Source of the DNA: Closterium sp. Naga37s-1
Lineage: Eukaryota > Streptophyta > Zygnematophyceae > Desmidiales > Closteriaceae
DNA length: 64,000 nucleotides
NCBI GenBank assembly: GCA_947471745.1
Contig: CANJKZ010000092.1
Location: 1,860,001 to 1,924,000 of the forward strand
Direction of reading: 5' to 3'
Made by a program: the position numbers and the translations under genes. Below the pieces are notes generated by a model, which saw only the letters and a program-made list of their open reading frames with translations, was not told where the DNA came from and searched no databases. Shown in pieces: positions 22,100-33,112 of the stretch. Position 1 is the stretch's first letter. Each line of letters starts with the position of its first letter.

Positions 22100-22850
22100 C
22101 CGCTGCAGCAGCCGCCCCTGGAGCCGCCGCCCCTGAAGCAGCCGCCCCTGGAGCGGCCTGCCTTGCAACAGCAGCCGCCCCTGGAGCAGCCGCCCCAGCA
22201 GCAGCAGCCCCTGGAGCAGCCGCCCCAGCAGCAGCAACCCCTGGAGCCGCCGCCACTGCAGCGGCCGCCCCAGCAGCAGCAGCCCCTGAAGCAGCCGCCC
22301 CAGCAGTAGCAGCCCCTGGAGCAGCCGCCCCAGCAGCAGCAGCCTCTGGAGCAGCCGCCCCAGCAGCAGCAGCCCCTGGAGCAGCCGCCCCAGCAGCAGC
22401 AGCCCCTGGAGCAGCCGCCCCAGCAGCAGCCGCCCCAGCAGCAGCAGCCCCAGCAGCAGCAGCCCCTGGAGCAGCCGCCCCAGCAGCAGCAGCACCTGGA
22501 GCAGCCGCCCCAGCAGCATCAGCCCCAGCAGCAGCAGCCCCTAGAGCAGCCGCCCCAGCAGCAGCAGCACCTGGAGCAGCCGCCCCAGCAGCAGCAGCCC
22601 CTGGAGCAGCCGCCCCAGCCGCAGCCGCCCCAGCAGCAGCAGCCCCTGGAGCAGCCGCCCCAGCAGCAGCAGCCCCTGGAGCAGCCGCCCCAGCAGCAGC
22701 AGCCCCTGGAGCAGCCGCCCCAGCAGCAGCAGCCCCTGGAGCAGCCGCCTCAGCAGCAGCAGCCCCTGGAGCAGCCGCCCCAGCAGCAGCAGCCCCTGGA
22801 GCAGCCGCCCCAGCAGCAGCCGCCCCTGGCCCCTGCAGCAGCCGCTCCTG
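22100..22850 (+). repeat. 30-bp minisatellite, first copy (D1)
   Basis: Units CAGCCGCCCCAGCAGCAGCAG + CCCCTGGAG repeat about 24 times with small variants. Depending on frame it reads QPPQQQQPLE or an Ala/Pro repeat, so the long ORFs spanning it are not evidence of a gene. Confidence 0.9.
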
Positions 22851-23564
22851 GACCCGGTGCAGCCGTGGGGGGGTGGGTGTGGGGGTGATGGTTGTGGGGG
22901 TGTCGGTTGTGCGTGCCGTTCCCTCCTCCTCCTCCTCCTCCTTCGTCTCCCACTGCTGCAGCTCTCGCTGAGGGGGGTGGATGTGTGGGAGTCTGGGGTT
23001 TAGGGTTTAAGGGGGTGCTGTGGGTGTAGGGCTAGGGTTTGAGCAGGGGGTGTGTGAGAAGGGCGTTAGGCAGCTGGGGAGGTCGAGTGGAGGCAGCAGT
23101 CTTGTCGTCAGCAGCAGCAGCAGTCCGGAGGCTACAATCTCCGGTAGTCGCCAGTCGCCCGTGGGTCCGTTGCTCGTCGCCCCGTGGCGCGCGACATCCC
23201 ATTTTTCTTCCCGCCACGCGCTCGGAGCGTGTGGCGGTTTTCTGCCCGCCGTGCGCCCCGAGGCGCACGGCGGGTTCCTAACTCGTCGCGGCGTCTTAGG
23301 GGCCCGCGCACTGGCCCCGACCGTCGCCTCGTCGAGGCGTTTTGGGGGCCTGCACGCAGGTCCCTCCCGTCGCCTCGTCGCGGCACTTTCGGGGCCCGCG
23401 AGCCGGCCCCTCCCGTTGCCTCGTCGCGGCGCCTTAGGGGCCTGCGCGCGGTCCCCTCTCGTTGCCAGTCGAGGCACTTTTGGGGACCTGCGCGGCTCCC
23501 TAGCACATCGCCCGTCAGGGCACAATGGGGGCCGCGCCCTTCCCCTCCCCTCCCTCCTACTTTC

Positions 23565-24252
23565 CGCTGCAGCAGCCGCCCCTGGAGCCGCCGCCCCTGA
23601 AGCAGCCGCCCCTGGAGCGGCCTGCCTTGCAACAGCAGCCGCCCCTGGAGCAGCCGCCCCAGCAGCAGCAGCCCCTGGAGCAGCCGCCCCAGCAGCAGCA
23701 ACCCCTGGAGCCGCCGCCACTGCAGCGGCCGCCCCAGCAGCAGCAGCCCCTGGAGCAGCCGCCCCAGCAGTAGCAGCCCCTGGAGCAGCCGCCCCAGCAG
23801 CAGCAGCCTCTGGAGCAGCCGCCCCAGCAGCAGCAGCCCCTGGAGCAGCCGCCCCAGCAGCAGCAGCCCCTGGAGCAGCCGCCCCAGCAGCAGCCGCCCC
23901 AGCAGCAGCAGCCCCAGCAGCAGCAGCCCCTGGAGCAGCCGCCCCAGCAGCAGCAGCACCTGGAGCAGCCGCCCCAGCAGCATCAGCCCCAGCAGCAGCA
24001 GCCCCTAGAGCAGCCGCCCCAGCAGCAGCAGCACCTGGAGCAGCCGCCCCAGCAGCAGCAGCCCCTGGAGCAGCCGCCCCAGCCGCAGCCGCCCCAGCAG
24101 CAGCAGCCCCTGGAGCAGCCGCCCCAGCAGCAGCAGCCCCTGGAGCAGCCGCCCCAGCAGCAGCAGCCCCTGGAGCAGCCGCCCCAGCAGCAGCAGCCCC
24201 TGGAGCAGCCGCCTCAGCAGCAGCAGCCCCTGGAGCAGCCGCCCCAGCAGCT
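23565..24252 (+). repeat. 30-bp minisatellite, second copy (D1)
   Basis: Same unit and unit order as 22100-22788. It ends abruptly at CAGCAGCTCC, where copia C gag sequence starts. Confidence 0.9.
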
Positions 24253-25270
24253 CCCTCGACACGAATATCTCACCACCAAAAGCCTTGCGTTTAAGTGATG
24301 GCGCAAAATTCTCATCTCAATCCAAGTTCCTCAACATCTCCAAAATACACACAAGCGTCGTGTTTGACGGGAAATACTTCTATGCTGGGAGACATTTCAC
24401 CAACGGAGCAACTTGGCATTCGCTCGTTCAAGACAAAACCGGCTCCGGCACTTGAAGTCTGGAACTACCTCACAAGGTTGCACCAGCCCAAGGATTCCGT
24501 ATCATCGAGCAGACTCCTCCAGCAACTCATGGAGGTGAAAAAGGGGCATGGGGAGAAAGAAAAATCCTACATCAACCATTGTCAGAGCATCCGCGATCAA
24601 ATCGCGAAGCACGGGAGCACAATCTCCGAAGATATTATTGTCAATATTGTGCTCGCAGGACTCGGACGTGAGTAGAGGCCCTGCAAGGCGCTACACCTGC
24701 AACATGGGTCCATTTCAGAAGCCTCTCTATGCGCCGCCATCCTCGTCGAACAACAAGACATGGATGCACGCAAGGAGCGTCCGACGCCGCGACGAGAGCC
24801 TTTTGCCTTCTACACGGACAGTAAGGAAGAGCGACGAGACGCGCGACCGCGATGCCACTAGTGCAAAATCTGCAAGAATTTCGGGCACTCAACGGAACGA
24901 TGCCGTTTTTGCTCCAACTCTCGCCACCGAACTGGACATTCACCTCACCCCAATAGTTGGACAGGCTGAGAAGACACTGTTCGTAAGCTGCAAACAGCTG
25001 CACGTGCGCCCATTACTCCTTCTCAGCAACACCCGCAAGCAACACAAGGCGGAGGAGCTAGACATATCATCACCAATATGGCGATGCGGCAACCCAGAAG
25101 CAGACGCCGCCACCGCCTACGGACTCCATCACCAGAACCCTCGAAAAACCCGGTCTTCCCGTTCGAGAATAACAACCCCTTCATTGTGGGATTCGAATAC
25201 GACGACGTAGAGGAGTGGAATCTGCCAATCCTTCAACTCGAAAGCCCTCCGCACATGTACGACCCCTGAC
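24253..25270 (+). pseudogene. Copia C gag C-terminal part with zinc knuckle, decayed
   Basis: The frame 24295-24675 carries LEVWNYLTRLHQPKDSVSSS, the UBN2 capsid helices and SEDIIVNIVLAGL. After a TAG and frameshifts a Cys/His knuckle can be read (CKICKNFGHSTERCRFC, near 24855-24910), then an acidic tail (FEYDDVEEWNLPILQLE) ending at 25269. It continues the gag cut at 21436. Confidence 0.65.
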
Positions 25271-25317
25271 CGGCACCTGCCCGCTAGTGTGCATGCAAAC
25301 GTTTTCCGACATTTGAC

Positions 25318-25653
25318 ATGCCGCACATCATCACCCCACGACTCGCGCTACTCACGCACGATACTGACGAGCACCACAACGCCTGGTACCATGATAGATG
25401 CTGCGGACAGTACATGGTGGGATCAAGGCAATTAATAACAAACGTCGTCGCCACCCCCATGGTCACATACATCACCGTGGCAAACAACGAGAGGCTAAAG
25501 GCAAGCGTGCAAGGGATTGTCGTGATCAAGGTTTCCGACAACAACACACACATCAAACTGAACAATGTGCTCATTGTGCAGAACCTATGCTTTAACCTGC
25601 TATCAGCATCGCAACTCGTCGTCTGCGGCGTGAAACTCTGCACGGATCTCTAG
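25318..25653 (+). pseudogene. Copia C protease region
   Basis: AWYHDRCCGQYMVGSRQLIT aligns with copia B protease (WFLDSCCGQHM). Then come ITVANNERLKASVQGIVVIK and VLIVQNLCFNLLSASQLV, as in copia proteases. The active-site DSG/DTG is replaced by DRC. A TAG ends the piece at 25651-25653. Confidence 0.65.
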
Positions 25654-26959
25654 ACGCGTTACATTCCCCTGCACTACACCGTCCCCGACAAGCCGTGCAA
25701 GTACCTAGGCCGAGCCTGCTCCAACAGCTGCGGGTATGTGCTCGACTTCGACACACCAGACTGCAGCGGCAACACAGATGAACTGATTGACCTCGTCCCG
25801 CTGCGCTTCGAGCACATTCTGCAATCCAAATGGGGCATCCTGACGGCAGGCCCTGGGTACCACACCATCAGCACCTTCGAGAAACGGACCTTCACAACCC
25901 CGGACCTGATGGCACTTGCAGAGACTCCCATACCCCCACTGCCTGACACACAAAAATCGCCGGCAGAGGATTGGACGAAGTCGAGGAAACAGAGTGCCTT
26001 GCGCCTCCCGACAAAGGCATGTCAACGATGGAGCTTGCCACCACCACGCAAGCCGTGTTTTCCCCAAAGGACGCACCCGCACCTAGAACCGCCCACGCCA
26101 GCCTTCAATGGATTCTACGAAGCGAGTCGCGTGGCACATACGACGACGCGGGAAGAGCCCGACCTCATGACAAGCAGAATCACCCTACCCTCTACCCCCA
26201 TTCGCGCAACCTTGGGGACAAATTAAGCGTGGAAGAAGAAGAACAGCTGGATCTACATAAAGAAGAGGAGCTTTGACGCCAAAGCACAATCTAAGGGCGC
26301 GGCAACATGGCCCTTAGCGCCTGGGAAGCCGATGAAGAAGGCGGATTCCGCGGGGCCTCCAATGAAGGTAGATGGGGAAACAGACGGAGGCTGGGGATCA
26401 AGCAGCGGCGGCACATGGGGCAATGCAGGCGGCAGCTAGGGCACATCTGGCGGCATATGGAGAGATTCAGGGGAAGGACGGAGCAACTCGGGAAACCGAG
26501 AAGAACAAAAAGGGGGAACTAAGGAAACAGCACCACCTACAATTGTTCCCTTCGTCCGCCCTCCGCGCCAACCGACACTAGATCCCGTAACCGAAAATTG
26601 CAGACCGCATCGTGACCCATGGGACACCATTGTCTGGGGCTCCAAACCATCAACCCCGCGACGCACCCAATATGGCCCCGATCCAGAACCACAAGAAACC
26701 GACTTCGTCCAAGGCACCATTTCAGGCACCAACATTCTGCTTTCCATCATCCCCGACCGCAAGCCGAACTTGAACCTCAAGAAACTTCCGTTGAAGCCCG
26801 CGTGCGATATTTCTGCACCCTGGAGTCTGCGCAACAGACGATCTCTTCCACCAGTGACTCGGCCACCCCTCACGAAAAACCCTCAACAACTGCATCAATA
26901 TTGAAGTATTCGCACCAAGAGCAATCCAGTGCCCAGACGGAACCGATCTGAGAAACACC
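25654..26959 (+). pseudogene. Copia C protease-integrase spacer, decayed
   Basis: A readable frame (25738-26226: YVLDFDTPDCSGNTDELIDL and so on) matches the region after the protease in copia B. Then comes Gly/Trp/Ser-rich and Pro-rich low-complexity coding with many stops. No catalytic domain is visible. It lies where B has its linker before the integrase. Confidence 0.5.
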
Positions 26960-27735
26960 TCACAGCCTCATGTCTGCACCATCTGTCCTGAAGCCGCGCT
27001 CACTCATCAGCCATTCCCCCTGCTCGAGCCGAGCACCAACCAGTACTCAAAGCTGCACAAAGTGTACATCGACTTCCTCGTCGTCGGCCACTGCGGGCCC
27101 AACGACAAGAGCTACAGACTGCCGTTCGTAGACGCAGGCATGCGCTACGTCTAGATCTCGAATGTCCAGTACCGCCACAGGGCATATGAGGCATTCCGCC
27201 TCTGGCTGGCACATGCGCAATGCCAGCCAAAGAAGAAGCTACAAGTCTGACAGACGGACAGCGCTGCGGAATTCTGCCGCAAGGACTTCCTTGGCGAAAA
27301 AGGGATACTTCACCACATTATTTTCCCCTGAGCGCATTACTCGCATGCTCATGACGAAGTTGCACGCACTCCTAAAGCAGTCAAGATTTCCTACCACCTA
27401 CTGGCCATACGTGATGCACCACGCCGTACGGCTGCACAACCTCATTTCCACCACGGCGATCTCCGGAAACCTTGCGCCTCACGTGGAGTGGACGGGGAAG
27501 AAGGGTGATACTTCAATGTTGCGTGTGTGGGACTGCATTGGTGCAGTACAGACCCGCCACTGCAACCATCGGGAAGTTAACAAGCCGCGCGCGATTGGGG
27601 ATTCATCTCGGCATTAATTCTGAGCACAAAGTTTGTATTATCTTTGACCTGGAGAGCAAGAAGATCGCATATGCGCGGGACATCCTGTTCTATGAGAGGT
27701 TCTTCCTCGCCAGATTTTGCACAGACTAAGAGGCA
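26960..27735 (+). pseudogene. Copia C integrase, heavily decayed
   Basis: CTICPEAALTHQPFPLLEPS opens the zinc region. LHKVYIDFLVVGHCGPNDKS holds the first Asp position. After two stops, RMLMTKLHALLKQSRFPTTY, YVMHHAVRLHNLIS, PHVEWTGKKGDTSMLRVWDC and FDLESKKIAYARDILFYERF follow the integrase to its C-terminus. The match to B is close (PHLLWTGKQGSTKMLRVFGC). At least four stops or shifts are present. Confidence 0.7.
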
Positions 27736-27739
27736 GGAG

Positions 27740-28239
27740 CAGCCCTGGTGTACAAGCTGCCACCCACATGGCGTGGTCAACCAACGCCACGGGGTTGACT
27801 TCAATCAAACCTTCGCTCCCGTGAGCTGCTACACCTCCGTGCAAATCCTGCTCGCCATCGCCGCCGCCAAGCATCTTCCGATCTGACAGATCGACGTGAA
27901 GAACGTGTTTATATATGCATTAGTCAGCGCCGTCCTCTACGTGGAGAAGTTGCGTGCCTATGGCGAAGGAGATTCCAGGGTCTACTAGCTGAAGATGTTA
28001 TTGTACAGGATCAAGCAAGTGCCTTGACTATGGCAGCAGCACCTGCATAAGGTCCTGCTGGAAATCGGCTTCACGCAGTTGCCACATGACCTCGAAATGT
28101 ACCGCATACACTTCTGCGGTGACTATGTCCTGCTCACCGTCTACGTCGATGACTTGATGTACACAGAACGAGCAACACTCTGCTCGATCAGTTTGAAAGG
28201 AACCTGGGAAGCCGCATCGACATTACCACCAACCACAAC
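27740..28239 (+). pseudogene. Copia C reverse transcriptase, heavily decayed
   Basis: GVDFNQTFAPVSCYTSVQIL, IDVKNVFIYALVSAVLYVEK and GDYVLLTVYVDDLMY give the RT order; YVDD is kept at about 28142. Stops at about 27886, 27988 and 28027 and a frameshift after YVDD break it. The start of the domain, before GVDFNQ, is missing. Confidence 0.7.
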
Positions 28240-29052
28240 GTGAGGCAGTTCCAAGGCCTAAACATCTCCTACGCTCCTTCAAAATACGCTGAAACTCTTG
28301 ATGAGCTCTTCAAAATCCCACCTACACCACTCTCAACTCCCTACCGCACACCTAGGCCCAACCACAAATGGGACAACAAACCTTTCTCTTCCGCAGGGCT
28401 CCAACTTTACCAGGAGCTACTGGGTTGCCTGCTGTTCGCTTCTATCACATGTGGGCCTTATCTCTCCTACATTGCAAGTCAGCTTGCACATTACTCCCGC
28501 AAGCCAGTAGTAGAGCAAAGAGCCTGCTGGGCCTTCAACGTGCCCTGCAGTACTTCGTTCGCCCAACATTGGACCCCCCTACTCAACCCTGTTATGAGTT
28601 GTAAAACAGAGTTGCACAGAATAACGAATAACGAGGCTGTGACTCAATGAATTGCTCATACAATGAAGGTACGTGCTAATATAGTGACTAGCCTAGCTAT
28701 GAGGGAACCTCGGGGATGCGAGGTTAGGTGCAGGTTTGGCGATCGGAAAACCAAAGGCGACGCGGAGCAGCCTCGGAGTCGTGAATGTCTGCCGAACGTG
28801 CGAAGTCCGAAATGTCGGGGTTGTACGCGTAGCAGTCAATCCTGGTAAGGAAAAGGTAAAATTCCTTACAAACCCTCACAACCCGATCTTTTAACCTACG
28901 TGGACGCCGATCACGCCGCCAATCCTGACAATCGACGGTCGTGGACCGGCTTCATCTTCCGACTTGAGCCGACCGGGCCAATTTCCTGGAATTCTCAGAA
29001 ACAGGAGCTAGTTGGTGTGTCGCCGGGCGAAGCAGTAGTATACATTTGGCAG
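28240..29052 (+). pseudogene. Copia C RT connection and RNase H start, split by solo LTR F
   Basis: FQGLNISYAPSKYAETLDEL, GCLLFASITCGPYLSYIASQ and HYSRKPVVEQRACWAFN run to 28589. The solo LTR F (28590-28880) interrupts, and LTYVDADHAANPDNRRSWTG with FRLEPTGPISWNSQKQEL follow to 29052, where LINE sequence takes over. The missing C-terminal RNase H is what the inverted copy E holds at 35599-36101. Confidence 0.75.
28590..28880 (-). repeat. Solo LTR of element F in copia C
   Basis: The block is 290-291 bp and matches, inverted, the F LTR at 36102-36177 joined to 42666-42880 (291 bp). AACCC precedes it (28585-28589) and can be read again at 28880-28884, so the target duplication fits if one terminal base is shared. 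There is no internal sequence, so LTR-LTR recombination is inferred. Confidence 0.85.
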
Positions 29053-31741
29053 GGCCAGTGCCGAATTACAGGCCCACTCAACTTCGGGGACGAGTGACGG
29101 TTCCAGTGTTCCCAACTCCCAACTCCCCGCACGTCTCCACCTGGCCAGATACGAAGCCTCAAAAGCCTCCGAGATTGCGCTCAAGGCCAAACTTAAAGTG
29201 GAAGGGCATAGGGAAATGGGAGTCTCCTCCCTCCTCTCCGGACTCAACTCGCGAATAAAGGGCTCGATTATCAGCTCCCTGACCCTACCTAACGGACAGA
29301 CCACGTCAGACCTCTCCACCATGACCAGCATGTGCTCCAGCTTCTTCCAATCCCTCTATAGTGGGAGCAACCCTGCTACCCCGAACTCTTCCTTCTGGCA
29401 ACATATTCCCCCCTCCTCCATCCCGAACCCCTTACTCCTACGCCTCAGCGCCCCCTTCTCCCTAGCCAAAATCGGAAAAGCGCTGCTCTCTCTATCTCGA
29501 GGAAAAACCCCTGGCCCAGATGGCCTTCCCGGGGAGCTTTTCCGGCATTTCGCCCCACGATTTGCACCGGCTTTCCACTCCCTGCTGTCCCCACCACAGC
29601 CACTCTCTCGCCTCCCTCCGTCGATGCTGACCGGACGCACCGTCCTTATCCCCAAGAGGGGAGACTCCTCGCTAGTGGAGAATCTCCGCCCCATCACCCT
29701 CATGAACGCTGATTACAAAGTCCTCACTCTGTGTCTTGCTAACCGCCTTCAGCTAGCTCTCCCCCAGCTCATCCACCCATCCCAAACCGCCTTCATTAAA
29801 CATAGGAAAATTGGAGACACAATCAATGATACCCTCGATATCATGGACTGGGCGGCCTACTCCTCGGCCCCGCTCCTCGCTCTTACGGTGGACTTTTGAA
29901 AGGCCTATGACCTTGTCGATAGACCATTCCTCCTCCAAGCCTTAGCGGTCCTCGGTCTCCCTGCACCCTTCATCCATTGGGTACGACTAATGCACTCCAA
30001 CACGTCCACACGAATTTCGGTTAACAACATGCTCGGCCCCACCTTCCCCGTCCGTACGGGCGTCCGACAGGGCTGTCCTCTGGCGCCTCTGCTCTTCGTC
30101 TGTGTCATCGAGATCTTCCACCGCTACATGTCCCTCTTTCTCCCCGGCTTCGCTTTGTCCCCTGCCCAGCGCCGCCTCATGGCATGCTACGCGGACGATG
30201 TCGCTCTCTTCCTCACCTCAGACTCAGAGCTCGGCCTCGTAGTGATGCTCCTAGGGGTCTTTGGATCTGTGTCCGGGGAGGTCCCCAATTGGAACAAATG
30301 CTCCATTATTCCCTTCAACATCCCCCCCACTGACCTCGTGCACGCTGGGTCGATACCCGTCCGAGCTCCCGACGAAGCAGAACGCATCCTTGGAATATAT
30401 GTTGAGCGACTACACCCCAGCTCCACTACTTGGACTAAAGCTCTTGCTCGCATACAAAGCACCGCCAAATTCCTGGCGGCCTTACATGCCACCGTCACAT
30501 GCCGCAAGTCTCTGTCCTCGATCTTTCTGAACTCGGTCATCTCCTTCCCCGGTCGCTTCCAGCTCGCACCGCCGGACACCATCAAACGAATTAACATTTC
30601 AGTTGGAAACTTCCTCTCGTCCTCAAAACATAAACAAGATGGCCTCGCACAATGCTTCCTCCCCAATGGTCTCCTTTACAACTCACCCCAAGACGGCGGG
30701 GTTGGTGCGATCGCCCCATCTACCCAAATCAAAGCCCTCACTATCCAGCGTGCCCTGCGCAGATTTGGACCCACCCCGTCCGAGGAAGTCACACGGACCC
30801 TGACACCGTTCCCCTTCGGGCTACATGGCCTGCTCTCCCATAAAGCCATCCTTGAACGAGACTATCTTCCCTCCTTCATCCCCCCTCGGGCACTAGATGA
30901 ACTCAAAACCCTCCTCGCTCTTCCCCTGGTTATCCATGGCCCCCCCCTACGCATGCAATGCATCCTCACCGAACCTCTCGCCTTCAACCGGTTGCTCCTC
31001 AAACCCGACGAGCAACCTTTCGGCACCCGCCAACATGAACGATTCCTGCTCACACGACAACTCCGCATCGGACACATTGTCCGAATCACCAATTTCGACG
31101 GCAGCCCTATCTCGGCTCAAGAGTTCTGCTCCCAACTCCCGGAGGAATTTCACGACGACGCCACATGCCTCCTCCCAGATCTCATCAAGGCTATCAAGCC
31201 TCCCTGGTGGGCCGGCCTACGATCCCCTCACCCATCCTCTGCCTCCCCAGGAGATTGGTTCATGCCTTCAAATGACCACTACTCCATATCTCACCTCGCT
31301 ATCCAGGTCGTCGACTTCATCCCCCCCTCTTCCGTCTCGGCTACTGTCCACCCCGTCTCGCCCAACCATCGCATCGGCCGCACCCCAATAAACACCGGAC
31401 TCTTCCGTTTACACGATCTCATTGAGGTCTATGTCAGGGAGTGGTGGCTCGCAGGGCCACTTCATACAGGGACAGGGTTAGGAGCTAGGGTAGAACTTCT
31501 ACAGGACGGCATCCCCAGCGTCGCCGACATCCGCCGTCTCCTCTACTCCACACAGCCGCTTACTCACCACAGTCGATGGACCCGAGACCTCACCCTTCCT
31601 CCTCCCCCTCTCCCTGGCCTTAAGGATCCCTTTCTCAAAGACCAGCCGAGCCGCCAACGGGATATCCTGTGCTCAATGTCGATCCCTCCCGAAAGTGCGT
31701 CCAGGTTCTCTATGGGTTTTAGGTTTTTTGTTATGCCCTAA
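29053..31741 (+). mobile_element. 5'-truncated LINE (L2), plus strand
   Basis: The LINE starts abruptly inside the region before the RT and has no endonuclease domain, as is usual for 5' truncation. It carries one long frame with a single TGA. The last 60 bp before the stop (GATCCCTCCCGAAAGTGCG...) resemble the fold-back repeat arm at 34803-34850, so the LINE coding may really end slightly earlier. Confidence 0.8.
29198..31741 (+). pseudogene. LINE L2 reverse transcriptase, one internal TGA
   Basis: The same frame runs through both halves. Part one (29198-29899) has SLSRGKTPGPDGLPGELFRH, LTGRTVLIPKRGD, NLRPITLMNADYKVLTLCLA and LLALTVDF, then TGA at 29897-29899 within the DF-x-KAYD motif. Part two has KAYDLVDRPFLL, RTGVRQGCPLAPLLF and the catalytic CYADDVALFL near 30187, then thumb and C-terminal regions. 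A C to T change of CGA (DFRKAYD) would explain the stop. RT residues are otherwise intact. No zf-RVT-like Cys cluster is evident. Confidence 0.85.
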
Positions 31742-32472
31742 CGATTCCTTGTAGCGTCTTCTAGTGTTTGGTAGCCCTAACGAGAGTTATTTCGCCGTGA
31801 ATTTTCATCTCAATCAGTTACGACACGCAGAGTGGTCGAAACCTCTGACAATGGAAATCAAATACGCGAGTACGGAAAAGTTGTTTTTTACCTCCAAAAG
31901 TCCAGGTTCGGTTTTCCGTCCCTAATTTGGTCACCTCCCTGCTATTTATCGGCCCCAGTTTGATCCTTTCCCTTCCACACATTGTGGTTTCACATCTCTG
32001 GGTACCTACCATCAGTTAATGACGTTAAACAGTGGTTAGTTTAATACGTTCTCTGAATATTCGTGGAACCATCTATAGTTACTACGCCCTTTTCGACATT
32101 TCCAGTATTCGTAGTTCACATCTCCGGATACTTACCCTCGGTTAATGACGTGAAACAATAGGTAGTCATAGATGTTCAACGAATATTCGTGGCGAATGTC
32201 TCATACCCTTGTCGCGAGTTGACAGAATGCAACAAGAAAGGCAGCAAAATTCTCACAACCCACTCTGATTCGAAGTACAAGTTTCTTCCATCAGTGATTG
32301 TGAAACCCAGAAAATATAAAGTATGTGTTGGCTACCTGGTTATTGAAAAAATGTCACATTTCACCCTGGGTTTACTCGAACACTCATACTTTCTGAGAAT
32401 TCGGTCAAAAAACATCTCAGATTACGATGTGTTGCGACCTAAAGAGGTCGGGTCAACCACCCCCGATCCCTC
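31742..32472. other. Spacer without a recognisable gene
   Basis: AT-richer DNA with only short chance ORFs. Two imperfect direct repeats, around TCACATCTC(T/C)GG at 31990 and 32117, each followed by TTAATGACGT, hint at an old duplication. Nothing can be named. Confidence 0.4.
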
Positions 32473-32610
32473 TGTCAGAGGTCCACCGGTGATCCCCGAT
32501 TGATCATATGGAAGGGTTACAGGCACGTTGGCATGGGGGGTTATGGGCCCACTCACCCGCTACACAAACAAACCTTTTTATCCCAGTGGTTAGTGGCTGG
32601 GATTCTGACA
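32473..32610 (+). repeat. 5' LTR of the miniature element
   Basis: 138 bp, TGTCAGAGGTCCACCGG to GGGATTCTGACA. Confidence 0.9.
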
Positions 32611-32622
32611 TGGTATCAGAGC
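32611..32622 (+). promoter_or_regulatory. Primer binding site of the miniature element
   Basis: TGGTATCAGAGC exactly, directly after the LTR: the canonical initiator-Met tRNA site of plant copia elements. Confidence 0.9.
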
Positions 32623-32681
32623 GAAGGTCTCGGGTTCGAATCACAGTGCGTGTACTTCGGGCATCCCAGTGCGGGGGGGGG

Positions 32682-32819
32682 TGTCAGAGGTCCACTGGTG
32701 ATCCCTGATTGATCATAGGGAAGTGTTACAGGCACTTTGGCCTGGGGGGTTATGGACGCACTCACCCGCTACACAAACAAACCCTTTTATCCCAGTGGTT
32801 AGTGGCTGGGATTCTGACA
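32682..32819 (+). repeat. 3' LTR of the miniature element
   Basis: 138 bp, preceded by a G9 polypurine tract (32673-32681) and followed by the target duplication CCCTC. Confidence 0.9.
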
Positions 32820-33112
32820 CCCTCATGTCTAGGAACGTTTCGTCACGGATCTAGCTGACCAGGTCGACCCAACCAGGTCGGGTTGGGTCTGCCCAACCCG
32901 GGTCGACTTGGTTGGGTCGACCAAATCGACCCGACCCAACCCAACCGGACTGCGACGAATTACTTGAGCTAGCGAATTATAAAATCTCGCTATATTTTCG
33001 TTTTGCAGTCGCGTACGAATTGCAAATCCACCGAGAAAAGGTTCCTGCGTAACCACTGGTTCAGCGAGTTGTTGACTCTCGTCACAGCTCGCATGGCCTG
33101 CAAGGAAGCCGG
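32820..33112. other. Spacer with GTTGGGTCGACC palindromic repeats
   Basis: Bases 32855-32950 are packed with GACCCAACC and its complement GGTTGGGTC in both orientations, so the segment can fold on itself. A smaller cluster of the same motif lies at 34618-34655. No gene is visible. Confidence 0.5.

Larger units (their letters stand above)
21437..24252 (+). mobile_element. Non-autonomous copia-related element D1, rearranged, inside copia C
   Basis: A 5' LTR (21437-21646), primer site and GC-rich leader are followed by a decapeptide-coding repeat array, a short tail, and a second copy of leader plus array. No gag, protease, integrase or RT occurs. No 3' LTR or second target duplication is visible: the array joins copia C gag directly at about 24253. 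The LTR and tail match D2, so D1 is the same family, damaged by deletion and tandem duplication. Confidence 0.7.
21721..24252 (+). repeat. 1,464-bp tandem duplication within D1
   Basis: The stretch starting TGGCGCGCGACATCCC at 21721 recurs at 23185, and the two stay nearly identical to about 22788 and 24252. Both copies hold the same rare variants in the same order, such as the single CAGTAGCAG and the CAGCACCTGGAG units. A segment was therefore copied as a block rather than each array expanding alone. The spacer 22789-23184 holds the D-family tail. Confidence 0.85.
32473..32819 (+). mobile_element. Miniature LTR retrotransposon, 347 bp (TRIM/SMART-like)
   Basis: Two 138-bp LTRs (32473-32610 and 32682-32819) enclose 71 bp that hold only a perfect primer site (TGGTATCAGAGC, 32611-32622) and a G-rich polypurine tract just before the second LTR. 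The target duplication CCCTC is perfect (32468-32472 and 32820-32824). The LTR ends form a 7-bp inverted repeat, TGTCAGA...TCTGACA. The LTRs differ at about nine positions, so it is old. It has no coding capacity. Confidence 0.9.

Noticed and set aside
21646..22971. A 441-codon plus-strand ORF (Ala/Pro repeats)
   Set aside because: It starts inside the D1 LTR and is carried by a 30-bp GC-rich minisatellite that is open in several frames on both strands. No domain is present.
22993..23012. Telomere-like GGGTTTAGGGTTT
   Set aside because: Only two units, inside the D1 tail; D2 has a single TTAGGGTTTGG at the matching place. Not a telomere tract.
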